DNA from: Diadema setosum
Lineage: Eukaryota; Echinodermata; Echinoidea; Diadematoida; Diadematidae
Reading direction: 5' to 3'
Assembly (NCBI GenBank): GCA_033980235.1
Contig: CM067065.1
Location: 26,552,336-26,616,335, forward strand
DNA: 64,000 nucleotides
Shown here: positions 1-9,977 of the stretch, in pieces
How positions within the stretch are numbered: position 1 is the stretch's first letter
Layout of the letters: each line of letters opens with the position of its first letter
Notes under the pieces: generated by a model
The model's database searches: none
What the model was told of the DNA's origin: nothing
The model's input: only the letters and a program-made list of their open reading frames with translations
Translations under genes and position numbers: made by a program

Positions 1-220
1 AATAAAGTACAGAAATTTTGTAGGTATGGTGTATTTCTTACATAAAATAAAATAATAGCTTAACAAACAATACCGGACGAGGCTGGTTTCCGGTACTGTC
101 CGCTTAAAAACAATACAATACATTAAGCTAAACAAACGACAAAAACGTGATTGTTTGCCATGGCCACGGAAGCGTAGTCTGCTAGTGCGACGCAGTATTA
201 TTAGCACTACAGCCGCTGAA
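1..220. mobile_element. Left arm of TIR transposon copy A, cut by the DIRS insertion
   Basis: Bases about 71-220 match 13610-13776 (copy B) nearly base for base, for example the shared stretch containing GGACGAGGCTGGTTTCC and TTGCCATGGCCACGGAAGCG. The match stops at 220, where the DIRS element starts, and resumes at 6141. Bases 1-70 are only weakly similar to copy B, and the outer end of copy A lies outside the window. No coding potential is seen. Confidence 0.8.
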
Positions 221-252
221 TATGAAACTCCAGGACTGATTTTCTTATTTAC

Positions 253-405
253 TAAATAAATCTATGTAGCCATCTAGTTTGCTAGTCACTGACTACGCAC
301 GCCGAACGAGCAAGTTTTAACAAAGAACCAAGTAGAGTGCACACCCCACCCCCCTGACTCCCCATCCTCACTCCCCCACTTGCGCCGTCCGCGGGCGCCA
401 TCTCC
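253..405. repeat. DIRS inverted terminal repeat (window-left copy)
   Basis: This is complementary to 5978-6125. Both contain the CACTGACTACGCACGCC / GAACGAGCAAGTTTTAAC segment and the GCGCCGTCCGCGGGCGCCAT segment, with scattered mismatches and a variable C-run (about 342-352 here, a G-run at about 6030-6042 in the partner). Confidence 0.88.
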
Positions 406-478
406 CTAAAACACTGCCGCATCCCTTGGGAGCCCCAAGCAGTGGGACATGTCGAGGAGCGGGGATGATGGGTGGGTC

Positions 479-576
479 ATGTGGGTACATAGATTTATCT
501 AGTAAATAAGAAAATCAGTCGTGGATTTTCATAATTTACAGCAATAAATCAGTGTACCCACCTATTTTGCTAGACT
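479..576. repeat. DIRS internal complementary region (ICR)
   Basis: Bases 479-533 are the reverse complement of the element's left end (221-275), and 534-576 the reverse complement of its right end (6098-6140). The two ends are fused at 533/534 with no extra base. In DIRS elements this region is thought to template completion of the circular intermediate. Here it lies just beyond the 3' end of the recombinase gene, the usual place. Confidence 0.88.
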
Positions 577-654
577 TACAATGATAACGTCAGGGAGGCA
601 TGTCCCTCTGGGAGGAAGGGTCCACTAGGAGTCAGGCAACACTTCCTGCGGCGG

Positions 655-1594
655 TCAGCACTGCAGAGGCGAAGGATTCCTCCCGGCTGGGATGTCCCGC
701 AGGTAGTGAGAGATGAAGGAGTTGGAAGAGCGCCAGTATGTTGCTTTCTGGATCTCCGCTAGAGGCACCCCTTGAAGAAGTGCCCAGGAAGTGCTAATGC
801 CACGCGTAACATGGGCCCGGGGGGGGGGGGGGGTACCTCCTGGTAGTAAGGCTTCCACAATCCAACGGGAAATGGAATCTCGCGATGCTGGTGTGTAGGG
901 CTCCCGTGTAATAATAAATAACTGGTCGTCCTTGCGTAAGCTCTTGGTCCTATCGAGGTACCATTTCAAGGCTCTGACCGGACACCAAACCTTGTCTTCT
1001 GCGATAGAGAACAGTTCCGAGAGTGAGCTAATACAAATCTCCACTGGACCTGAGGAGGCCGTTTGATTTTTAGCTATGCAGGTAGCCCTGGGGATGAGGC
1101 GTACCCCACACCTCTCCCACCTGATATGACCTGGGGTAAGGCAGAGAGCATGCAGAGCACTGCGCCTCTGGCCTGAAGCAATTGCTATTAGGAAGGCTGT
1201 CTTCATATTAAAAGTGGTGTAAGGAATATGTGGCCATGGGTTCGAAGGGTGGTCTGGCCAATGCATCTAAGACGCGGGGCAAGCTCCAAGCGGGGACCAA
1301 CTTGGTCATTGGGGGTCGTTTCAAGAAAAAAGAGCGGAGCAACTTAGTAAAATATGGTGAAGAGGAAATTCCTGACCCGTCTGGAAAACCTGAGTGTATT
1401 GCAGCTGCGATGGCTGAACGATAGCCCCTAATGGTAGAGAGAGCCCTTTTCTTGTCAAAGAGAGAGATAAGGAAATCAGCCACGCATCCTAAAGGGGCTG
1501 TACGGGTTTCTACATCCCTAGACTCGCACCACTCCGAAAAGGCAGCAAGGCGGGAGTTGTAGATCTCCCTAGTGGAGTCCCGGTGGCTCTGCAT
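655..1594 (-). pseudogene. DIRS tyrosine recombinase, one frameshift
   Basis: This is the integrase-type tyrosine recombinase that would insert the circular DIRS cDNA without target duplication. The N-terminal part (1594-1208) has the DIRS core-binding pattern, with a run around TIRGYRSAI. The C-terminal part (1266-655) holds the catalytic set: Arg in SGQRRSALHAL (fragment residues 34-35), His-x-x-Arg in AHVTRGIS (152-155), Trp at about 178 and the nucleophile Tyr in ISHYLRDI (188). The two parts are in different frames and overlap at 1208-1266, so one frameshift lies there. A G/C homopolymer at about 820-833 sits just before the His motif but the frame is open across it. The gene starts just after the RNase H frame ends (1601). 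Confidence 0.88.
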
Positions 1595-1600
1595 AACAAA

Positions 1601-3610
1601 TTATGCTGCCCGGTCTAAAAGGCCCGATTGTCCGGCCGATTCCACGATAGCGGCCAAGCCGTTAGATGATGTGAGGCTGGTCGTTGATGTAAGATTCCCG
1701 AGATCGGTTGAACCACTAGATCTGGTCGTAGGGGGAGACTCATCGGACGACTTGCTAGGAGATCGAAAAGCTCCAGGAACCATGGTCTCCTGGGCCAACA
1801 AGGCCACCAGGAGTACCACTGCTCTGTCCTCCCTGATTTTCCGTAAGACGCGAGGAATTAGGGCTATCGTAGGAAAGGCATAAGCTTGGATTCCCCTCCA
1901 GATGATAGAGAATGCATCCAGGCCCCATGCTCCGGGGTCCTGTACCCGGGAGCAGTATAGAGGGAGCTGGTGGTTGAGGGCAAAGGCAAATAAGTCCACT
2001 CGAAGAGGGCCAATCGTCCTCTGGATGAGTGACATGACCTCTGGGTGGAGCATCCACTCGGAGGGTAAACAGCGTCCCCGGGAAAGGAAATCTGCAATCA
2101 GGTTGTCCTGTCCTGGGAGATAGGAGGCAACCGGCGTGATGTCCCTGTGGCGACACCATCTCCAAAACTAAACTGCTGAGGTTCGTTGAGCGGGTACCTC
2201 CCTGTTTGTTTATGTATGCAGCTACCGTAACATTGTCTCTGCGTATCCGTACAGTGCATCCCCTTAAGAGGGGGAGAAACTGCTGTAATGAAAGCTGCAC
2301 TGCTTGAAACTCCAGGACATTGATGTGTCTTATAGCAGCTCTGTGAGACCACTTCCCGGCTACCATGTTGCCCTGACAGTGCCCCCCCCCCCCCAGCCCT
2401 GCAGGGATGCATCCGTGGTGACAGTGACAGACGGCTGTGGTATCCGCAGGGGTTTTCCCTGGCTGAGAAAACTGAAGTCCGTCCATCTGGGTAAAAGTAG
2501 CCTGATGCCCGCTGGAATTGGGATCTGGCTGGATAGAGGGTCCCTGCTTGGACGATAATGCCGCAGCAGGTGGTGTTGAAAGGGCCTCATGAACAGCCTG
2601 CAGTCCGGTAGGACATCTACCAGGCTGGCCAGGTATCTCACAAATTGGAGGAACTTCCTGGCTGAGGTCCTGCGAGTCCTCCGCAAAGCTGCTGCTGCCC
2701 GGCGGATTTTCTGCATCCTGTCTGGGCTGGGGCGGGCTAGCCGGTTTTGCATGTCTATCTCCGCTCCCAGAAAAATGTGGGTGTGAGTCGGAGATAGTTC
2801 TGACTTGTCCCAGTTTATTATAAAGCCCAGTGCCTGCACAGTCTGGACCAGGTTTAGGACCTGGGCTGCAAGGAGTTGCTCTGAGTCTGCAACGAGGAGC
2901 CAATCGTCCAGGTAGCAAAAGAGGCGGAGCCCGCGTCCCCTCAGGTATGCTGCTACCTCCGACACTAGTCGAGTGAACACCCGTGGGGCTGATTTCAGGC
3001 CGAAGGGCAGGGCCCGATAACGGTAAGTCTTGCCATTTACCGAAAAACCCAGGAGGTCCCGAGAGTTGGCATGAATGGGAACATGGGGGTAGGCATCTGT
3101 CAGATCCAATGAGACCGCAAGATCGTTGGGTCTGAGTAGGGGAATGATCGTGGATAATGTTTCCATGCGGAAGGATGCCGATGGAATGAAGGTACTTATC
3201 CTCTTTAAATTGAGGATCATTCTGAAATTTCCCGAGCGCTTGGGAATTATGAATACAGGGGAGAGGCAGAGATGGGTATGATCTCTCACCCTTTCTATGG
3301 CCCCTTTTACCAGCAGGGTTGTGATCTCTGTCGCAAGCAGCTGGCGGGTAGGGGCCCCTGTAGGGGGGTGCATATTCCGATAGCTCCGCCCGGGAGCGGG
3401 CCGGTTAGATCAATGGAGAAGCCGTCGCGCACGATGGAGAGCACGTAGGCGTCTGAAGTGAGGGTTCTCCATGCTGATAGGAAGAATTGAAGACGTCCCC
3501 ACCCCCACAGGGGGGACAAGCGCTCGAGAAAACCCGTCAAAAACGGCGTCCGCCTTTGACGGACTTGCGGGTATCACCCCGCCGTTTGTCACCAGCAGCT
3601 CGTCCGCCAC
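1601..3610 (-). pseudogene. DIRS reverse transcriptase / RNase H polyprotein, broken
   Basis: This would copy the element RNA into DNA and remove the RNA. The RT core lies in 3373-2360: VSLDLTDAYPHV carries the first catalytic Asp, and YLDDWLL (fragment residues 154-160) carries the catalytic pair. RNase H begins at TTDASLQGWGG near the end of that frame. The frame is lost at a C-run at about 2385-2398 and continues in a second frame (EFQAVQLSL, then RRDNVTVAAY). It shifts again at about 2165 into the frame ending at 1601, which carries the DIRS connection-like stretch DLFAFALNHQLP. Upstream, 3610-3413 is in the same frame as the RT but is cut off by one in-frame TGA at about 3410. It overlaps the end of the gag-like ORF (3589) by about 20 bases. 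I see no methyltransferase domain. Confidence 0.9.
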
Positions 3611-5484
3611 ATGGCCGACCTTGTCGGGCTGATTGGGCGGGGCTGGGTGCCGGTACCGTCACCGTGACACGGCGCTGGGATTGCGCGGTATGTCCTCCCG
3701 CAGTCGGGGGCGAAAGGTCTCCTTCCGAGGTCGGGGGTATGCCTCTGTTTGGGCTGCTTTAATTGTTGTGCTATCTCAGCCTCTTGTTTGCGGCTGGCTA
3801 CCTTCCTCTTGATTACCTGAGCAAATTGTCCGGCAAAGAGGAGGGGGCCACGGCAAGAGAGGCCCTGGGTGAGGGTGGGGACATCCCCCTGCTTTACACC
3901 CAAACTTTGCAGAGTCATCTCGCGGCGGCGATGGGTAGTATATACCGCGGCCCGATATAACTGGGACCATTGCAGTCCTGTGAGGGAGAGGAGTAAGTCA
4001 TCTTTTACTGCTCTGTCCCCTTCGGATACCCCAAGTGCCTGTGCACGGCCGTTGAGCCCAAAGAGGTCACACATACAGGCCGTAAGCCGCATGCCCGAGC
4101 GTACCACAGTGGACATGGCCGCCCAGCGGGCATCCTCCTCCCTGAATGTGCGGGAGCGCAAGGGGTTGCGGGAGGCTACACGTTCGCCTACCGCTAGCGT
4201 GTCAGGGGAAAGTTTCTCCGCTAAGAGGAAGGATTGAAAATCCTCCGCCTGGAAGGTGATGGCCTTGCCCAGGGCTGTGCCGGATTTTTGCGGGGGTTGC
4301 CCGGCAATGCGGTCAAACTCTCCTTTAAAATCGGCAGTCAGGGGAATGCCTATGGGCGGGACTTGTTGCCTAAAGAGCAGTGAAGCCCGCGATTCCTCCT
4401 GCCCTGTCTGTTTGTAAATATCGGACAGGTATTTGTGCAGAAAGGTATGGGCTTCAGTGCCCATCCGCTGAAGAGTAGGGGGGTCCTGGGCCTCCGTAGG
4501 TGTGGGGGACGGAGCCCTCGAACTGGTTGAAAGGCAGGACACCGAATCGGTGTCGTCCCATGCTCGGTCGGGAGAAGCCATGACCTCAAAAGGCGGGTCC
4601 ATATACAAGGGAGTGGTACTAGCCTGGTACGTCTCCTCCCCGGGGGGCACACCCAGCGCCGCCGGAGGATGAGATGGCCTGTGCGGTGGTGCTGGCGGCG
4701 ATATGATAGCCGCGGGCCCAGTGGCAGGGGTTCCCGTGCTAGGCGGGTTGCTGTTCGCCCCAGTGGGTGGCGTTAAAGACCAGCCCTGTTGGGCGGTAAA
4801 AATAAATGCGTGAAGCATGCCCATAAGTTTGCCTTCCGAAGGGACAGCTATCGGGCGATCTTTGCCGGACTTTTTGTCCTTATTCTTCTCCCTTTTCTTA
4901 CCTTTCTTATCCTCTCTCTCGTAGTAGGCTTATGCTACCCGCTTTAAGCCGCGGGAGGAAGGCTGGGCTGGTGGTGGGTCGAGGTTTTGGGTCAGATGCG
5001 GGAGGGGGGACAAATCCCCAGGGTCCTGAGCCACGCGTCGGTCCGTGGCAACCACGAAAGATTGCCCGGCCCCCGGCGCTGCACGCCGAGCTCGCTCCCG
5101 AAGAGGTGGCGCAGAAACCACCGCTGGCTGGGAGGACAGATCGGCTGCGCAAACCAGGGGGGCGGGGGGCAGAACCCCTGCGGCCTGGGATGCGCTCCAG
5201 CCCGTAACGGGCACAGAAGCCCGCCCGGCCACTGGCTGTGCATGCCCCGCCGGCTCCCCAAGCGGAGGCGTAAAAACCCCCGTTGGTTGGGAGCGCGGCA
5301 TCATCCCCTCGCCCTGGCAGGAGCCACTGACGGGGTGAAACCCGCCTGGGACGGCCTGGGCACCCTGGTCGTTGGCTGGCGGAACAGCCACAGGGCTTGG
5401 GGAAGTCGACTCGGGCGAAGTCCCTGCCGATGGGCGCCATGGACGACCCGAACCATATGAAACTGTCTCCGAAGAGGAGCTCAT
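3589..5484 (-). pseudogene. DIRS gag-like ORF with a single in-frame stop
   Basis: This is the first ORF of the element, in the position of a nucleocapsid-like protein. Residues 1-184 (5484-4933) are rich in Pro, Gly, Ala and Ser and of low complexity. A TAA at 4930-4932 interrupts, then the same frame continues through a very basic Lys/Arg/Asp stretch and 411 further residues (4824-3589), ending in TGA. The second part includes Arg-rich C-terminal sequence but no CCHC zinc knuckle that I can see, which is usual for DIRS gag-like proteins. Frame continuity was checked by coordinate arithmetic (5484-4824 is divisible by three). The stop may be a mutation; recoding is possible but unsupported. 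Confidence 0.72.
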
Positions 5485-5977
5485 ATTGTTTCCAAAGTTT
5501 TTTGTGACCTAGAAAACATACGCCTTTAAAAAGGCGGTTAGGTTTATATATCTAAAGTCAAGCAATCTCGAAACAAAGGATATGACAAACTTACAGGACT
5601 TACCCTGATGCTAGGCCACAAGATATGCACTCACGTCCCGACACGAACGTCTGCAGTCACGTAGAAAGGATCAGGAGCCGGCGCATGCACGGCGCGCGAT
5701 ATGCAAAAGTCCCGCAGTGAAACACGTACGCGGGACTACAGCGTCGGTACTGAACGAGGAGATTACGATAGTACAATAAAATTTTCTAAAATCCCTCGTA
5801 ATATTTAGGTTCTCAGATCTAAAAAAAAAAAGGTTACAAAATTATGTAGAGCACCATAAAATTTGTAACACTAGAGAAAATGAAGATAGTAATACTCTGA
5901 AAGTAACGATGGAAGGGCATGAATTCCCCGTCCAAAGAACTTAGCTGCTTCGTCTAGGCTGCGAGCAAAAAGGAGGA
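5485..5977. other. DIRS 5' leader, no coding signal
   Basis: This lies between the right inverted repeat and the gag-like start. It contains a short A-run at 5821-5832 and no convincing ORF or motif. A promoter driving the minus-strand genes would be expected here, but I cannot point to one. Confidence 0.5.
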
Positions 5978-6140
5978 AGATGGCGCCCGCGGACGGCGCA
6001 AGTGGGGGAGTCAGGATGGGGAGCCAGAAGGGGGGGGGGGGGTGTGCACTTTACTTGGTTCTGTGTTAAAACTTGCTCGTTTGGCGTGCGTAGTCAGTGA
6101 CTAGCAAAATAGGTGGGTACATTGATTTATTGCTGTAAAT
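5978..6140. repeat. DIRS inverted terminal repeat (window-right copy) and outer end
   Basis: 5978-6125 is the reverse complement of 253-405. The last bases (6098-6140) are also repeated, inverted, in the internal complementary region at 534-576. The element ends at ...GCTGTAAAT and host sequence TTAGAAGC follows. Confidence 0.88.
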
Positions 6141-6935
6141 TTAGAAGCATTTGTTAAGTTTGCAACGGAGCCGCAAAATACGCCGTTTTGCGTGTACTGA
6201 AGAAAGTAGGTCGATAGATCTTGCACATCTCGATCTCAACGAAAATATGCGTACGTGCGTACCGTAAAGATTCCGCACACGACGGAGGATTAAACACTGA
6301 CATGGATCTAAACGTACAGTAAATGACTGTCCAAGGTGAAGGTCGTGTAGGCCTACCACTATGCATTGTTTCAAGTCTTAATTCAATAGGCTGAAGTCCT
6401 GTGTGTTTACGTGTAGGATTATGGAAACTTGTGAGAATGTGGTGACTACAGTAGCTTGTCTTTACCTCTACGGCGCAGATCGGCTTTGTAAAGAATAGAT
6501 CGCGAGTCTACATCAACATGTCGAAATTCTAGACTCTAACAGACGCTCTAATCTGCAGTTCGTGTTACGATAAGTATAAACGACTCGCTGAACGTTACTT
6601 AGGCCTAACGTTAATGCCTATATTACTGGTTAGTCTAACGTAGATCTCAAGTTACTGTCGTACTAGACAGAAAGATCCGTCTGTCTCAGGGGGCTCTTTT
6701 ATATTTTGGCATTAACGCTGTCCTTCGTACGGAGGGGATCCGTGAAGCCCCGACGGACAACAGACCGATCTTTCGGTCAACTGTCGTACCCGGTGCTATA
6801 GAACCCTGGCATATTAGAATTAAACTCTTTATTTTCTGTATAATACAGGCCTACTAAACTATTAATTAGTGTCAAATGACGAACTAGCTCTACGTAGGCC
6901 TACGCACGTCAGAAATGACATGTTTCCTCGCATAT

Positions 6936-6937
<2 letters not shown>

Positions 6938-6978
<41 letters not shown>
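6938..6978. repeat. Poly(T) tract, about 40 bases
   Basis: A long T homopolymer lies inside copy A; the matching position in copy B (about 14574) has none. It could be an A-tailed insertion remnant or simple expansion. Confidence 0.8.
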
Positions 6979-6980
<2 letters not shown>

Positions 6981-7340
6981 AAGATATGCATTGCACAGAG
7001 ACGCGGTTCCAGTTACAGTACCGTACTCGGTTACTTGCCCTTGCTGGCGATGGCTATTGGCGGGCAGGCCGAGGCGCCGGGCACGCAGGCTGGGATTGAG
7101 ACTGCCCAGTCTAGGGTGTTTGCGTGCAGCAGTCGTGTAAGCAATGCGTGCCGATCGTGAATTTCATTCAAGGAAAAGACCATAATTACATGAAAGAAAC
7201 GCAACTAAATGTAAGAAAAAGTGAGCAGTTAACAGACAAATAATAATTTGTGACGAGATCCCAGCTAGACTAGGAAAATGTGACAGTCATCTTTATTCTT
7301 TATATTGCCTTACAATTGAGTCTACCTAGACTGTTTCGAC

Positions 7341-8332
7341 TTAACCCTATAAAGCCCAAGGGGGGGGGCACATTGTGCCCCCCTACCATATTTTCGTTTG
7401 CCGCTCCTATACCCTTTACCCGATTTCAACCAAATTTGGTGACTTTTCCTAAAATCTTATTGCGCACATTTTGATATATAATTTAGCTATGTCCGATATT
7501 GCTGGTTGCCATGGCAACCATAAACTGACAACCATGTTCGTCAGATTTTGCATGATTTTCTGTTCCAATTTCACTTAACAGTATAATAATGGATAAAATG
7601 GGGTTTTTCTTGGCTGTAATTTGCTGAAGAACCAAAGGGTGAAGGAATTATGGTTGTGAATTACCCTGAAATGGTTTTCTCATTATTTCCTTTATTTTCT
7701 ATACGACATAGGCATCAAACAATAGATATAATAGAAATAATTGAAAATACAGCATTTTCCAAAGACTACCCTTTTATTTTGTGTTATTTTCACACAAGCT
7801 GTGCCTGTAATATCATTTGTTTATCATATTATCAATCTGCAAACTCAAAATTACAATATTTTGGAAATATGAAATGCAATACCAATATATGTATTCATTC
7901 CAAGCAATACATTATAGGTTTTATATATTTCTTTATATTGTAATGAATAGCGCCCCCATGTGCTGACCTTGAGAAATGTCAACCATAACAAACATTGAAG
8001 GCTGACTTGTTTTTCCTTTGTGGTAAATACGAAAATGATTGATATTAAAAAAAAAAAAAGATATATACTGGGGATAAAGCAATAAACAGAAAAAACATGA
8101 TTTTAGCGTATTTCCTATGTATTTCTTTATATTTTGGTAAACAGCGCCCTCAGTGGATGACCTTGAGAAATTTCAAATGTTTGGTCATGTAGAGTACGAG
8201 TTGCTTTACCCATGTGCCAAATATGACGGTCATACATCATATAATAAAGAAGTTAAATAGGGGGGCACAATGTGCCCCCCCCCCCCCTTGGGCCTGGCAT
8301 GGGTCAAAATAGCTTGGGCTTAATAGGGTTAA
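7341..8332. mobile_element. piggyBac-like non-autonomous element, TTAA-flanked
   Basis: It starts TTAACCCTATAAAGCCCAAG at 7341 and ends with the inverted CTTAATAGGGTTAA at 8332. A second inverted block, GGGGGGCACATTGTGCCCCCC-like, sits at 7361-7383 and at about 8261-8287. TTAA occurs at both edges, and copy B has a single TTAA at the matching site (CTACTTAACGTTGAT, about 14951-14965). This gives direct evidence of insertion with TTAA duplication and the piggyBac-type CCCT terminus. The interior is AT-rich with no transposase ORF. Confidence 0.87.
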
Positions 8333-8575
8333 AGTTGATATTTATCCACTGTTAAGTTAATCATGGATTTGGAGCGGTTGAGAAAACTTACAATTGGTTT
8401 TGGAGGAAGTTAATTTTTTTTCCAACTGTGGGTGTCTTCATAAAACGGACTTTAACTTAGTGTGGAAGTTAATCATAGATTAAGTGGACTTAGAGTTGAT
8501 ATGAGAAGTTAATCATGGGTTATCTTGACTTAACGTCAAATTTATCTTTTGATAAAACGAGGCCCAGAGCAGATT

Positions 8576-9334
8576 ATTTTTAGCGACGACAGGAAAGTCG
8601 ACAACTTCACTTACGCTTCCCGACTTGCGATTTGGTTCCAGTTAGCGTGAGCAAGTTGACATGAGTCATAACATATTTCTTGTGATTTTGGTGCAATTTT
8701 GTTAAGTGGATTTTGAGATATCTACATGGATACGGAAGTACTCTAGCACTATACCTACTCCAGCGCTTGGATCGCGAAGCGGCGGGACTGTTTTTATCTA
8801 GGGCCTACGTGGTCAGGCCACTCTTCCGAGGAATGGGTCCTACTAAAACTAGATCTAGTCCTTGGTGTTAATACGAACACCATGGATTTATCTCGACTAC
8901 AAAAAACATTGATAATCCATAAAGCAGATACCTTACCTGCAAAATTCAGCACAGAAACAACAGGTCCTGCAGCACAAGGGCTTAGATCTAGCGGCAACAC
9001 TAGTTGGAGTCTGGACTTTCGTTTGGACTTTCTTCAAGTTCTGGCAGCAGGGGTATGTACAGTACTAGTATAACGTTAACGCTGTGCCATTATTAGTGCT
9101 GTGCACACAGCTGTAGGGGCCTACTCATCAAGACTTGAACTGCCACGTAGAACGTTCTCGGTCCTTGACTGCTCACTAGTCGTAGTCCTAGTTCTAGTCT
9201 AGAGTCTATGTGTACTGGGTGCCGTTTTCTTCTAACTAGGCGCTAACCGTGATTGCCGTGGACTATTTTTTTTTTTGACTTAGATTTTAAGAATCACTCG
9301 GTCCTCATCTTCGTTAGATAGTTTGAATTAGGCC
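8576..9334. other. Intergenic stretch, no gene recognised
   Basis: Short ORFs exist on both strands at about 8794-9073, but they lack similarity to anything I recognise and have no splice context. Repeated AGATCTAG/CTAGATCT-like words are scattered through the stretch, as elsewhere in the window. Confidence 0.4.
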
Positions 9335-9745
9335 TATAAGATGGCAAAGTAATTTCCAGCTTCCTGATTGGTCAAAGCGTACCACGTGATCATTCTCGAA
9401 AAGTGTCTATCCCTGCACGCCCGTGGGATTTTCGCGCACCCAAATTGTCTTATCCACGGTTGAAATTTTCGCGGTGTTCAAATGTTCGCGCATTCCGCGC
9501 AACCAGAACATAGCGTGAAAATAAAAGCAACACGCGAAACTCGTCCGACCCGGCCAAGCGCGAAAATTTGTCACGCGAAAATATCCACTTTTACAGTATT
9601 CAACATAAGCTGGGATAATCTCGGAGAAAGCCTACACTGGGCCATTTTCAAACGGTAAATACACTTGATATTTGATTTATTTTCTTATTTCTTTCTCATA
9701 CAAGATATGTTCACCTCGCGTTTGAAATTACTTAGCCATCTTATA
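9335..9745. mobile_element. MITE with about 18-bp TIRs and TATA flanks
   Basis: The termini AGATGGCAAAGTAATTTC (from 9339) and GAAATTACTTAGCCATCT (to 9741) are inverted copies with one mismatch. Each is flanked by TATA (9335-9338 and 9742-9745). The interior has many CGCG-containing words and no ORF. The superfamily is not assignable by eye; TA or TATA duplication would suit a Tc1/mariner-like or related DDE element. Confidence 0.75.
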
Positions 9746-9753
9746 ATATAAAA

Positions 9754-9922
9754 GGAATAACGCATTTTCTCGTCCTTGTTCAGCGATATGCAGTGCGCTC
9801 GAGGTTTCTTCTTCGCAAGCGCACTCCACACTCGCCTTCGGCTCGTGTGGAGTGCGCATGCTCAGAAGAAACCTCTCGTGCACTGCATACTCGCTTTACA
9901 ACTCCGCGGCATGCGTTATTCC
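9754..9922. repeat. Fold-back element: near-perfect palindrome
   Basis: The outer arms GGAATAACGCAT (9754-9765) and ATGCGTTATTCC (9911-9922) are exact inverted copies. Inside, a CAGTGC-type arm, GAGGTTTCTTCT and GCGCACTCCACAC all recur inverted around the loop CTCGCCTTCGGCTC at about 9832-9845. The whole 169 bp could form one long hairpin. It starts only 9 bp after the previous MITE. Confidence 0.8.
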
Positions 9923-9977
9923 TGTAGACCGATTCAATTTCGATGACCTATTCACCTACCGCCGCTAGCGGCGCTAT

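Larger units (their letters stand above)
221..6140 (-). mobile_element. DIRS-like tyrosine-recombinase retrotransposon, 5.92 kb, coding on the minus strand
   Basis: Seen: on the minus strand the order is gag-like ORF, reverse transcriptase/RNase H, then tyrosine recombinase. Inverted terminal repeats of about 150 bp lie at 253-405 and 5978-6125. An internal complementary region at 479-576 pairs with both outer ends. This is the DIRS architecture, which has no LTRs and no DDE integrase. The boundaries come from copy B: joining 220 to 6141 restores the uninterrupted sequence around 13776-13777 exactly, with no target-site duplication, as expected for recombinase-mediated insertion. All three genes carry stops or frameshifts, so the copy looks dead. 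The orientation is opposite to the host repeat numbering but the same strand as NLR gene A. Confidence 0.92.
6141..8575. mobile_element. Right arm of TIR transposon copy A (with a nested element)
   Basis: 6141-7340 matches 13777-14954, and 8333-8575 matches 14955-15200. The arm ends in GATAAAACGAGGCCC, the counterpart of copy B's right terminus. No transposase ORF is present, so it is non-autonomous. Differences from copy B include a T-run at 6938-6978 where copy B has none, and repeated copies of a TTAATCATAGATTA-like motif near the end (8430-8540). The gap between the two matching blocks is the TTAA-flanked element listed separately. Confidence 0.85.

Noticed and set aside
4932..5460. Plus-strand ORFs of 90-157 residues opposite the gag-like gene
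   Set aside because: GC-rich shadow frames of the minus-strand DIRS ORF; the minus frame continues in register into the rest of the gag-like gene.
6869..7160. Three plus-strand ORFs with poly-Phe
   Set aside because: Created by the poly(T) tract; copy B has no tract and no matching ORF.
8794..9073. Overlapping ORFs on both strands near 8.9 kb
   Set aside because: Short, unrecognised, and without splice or repeat support.
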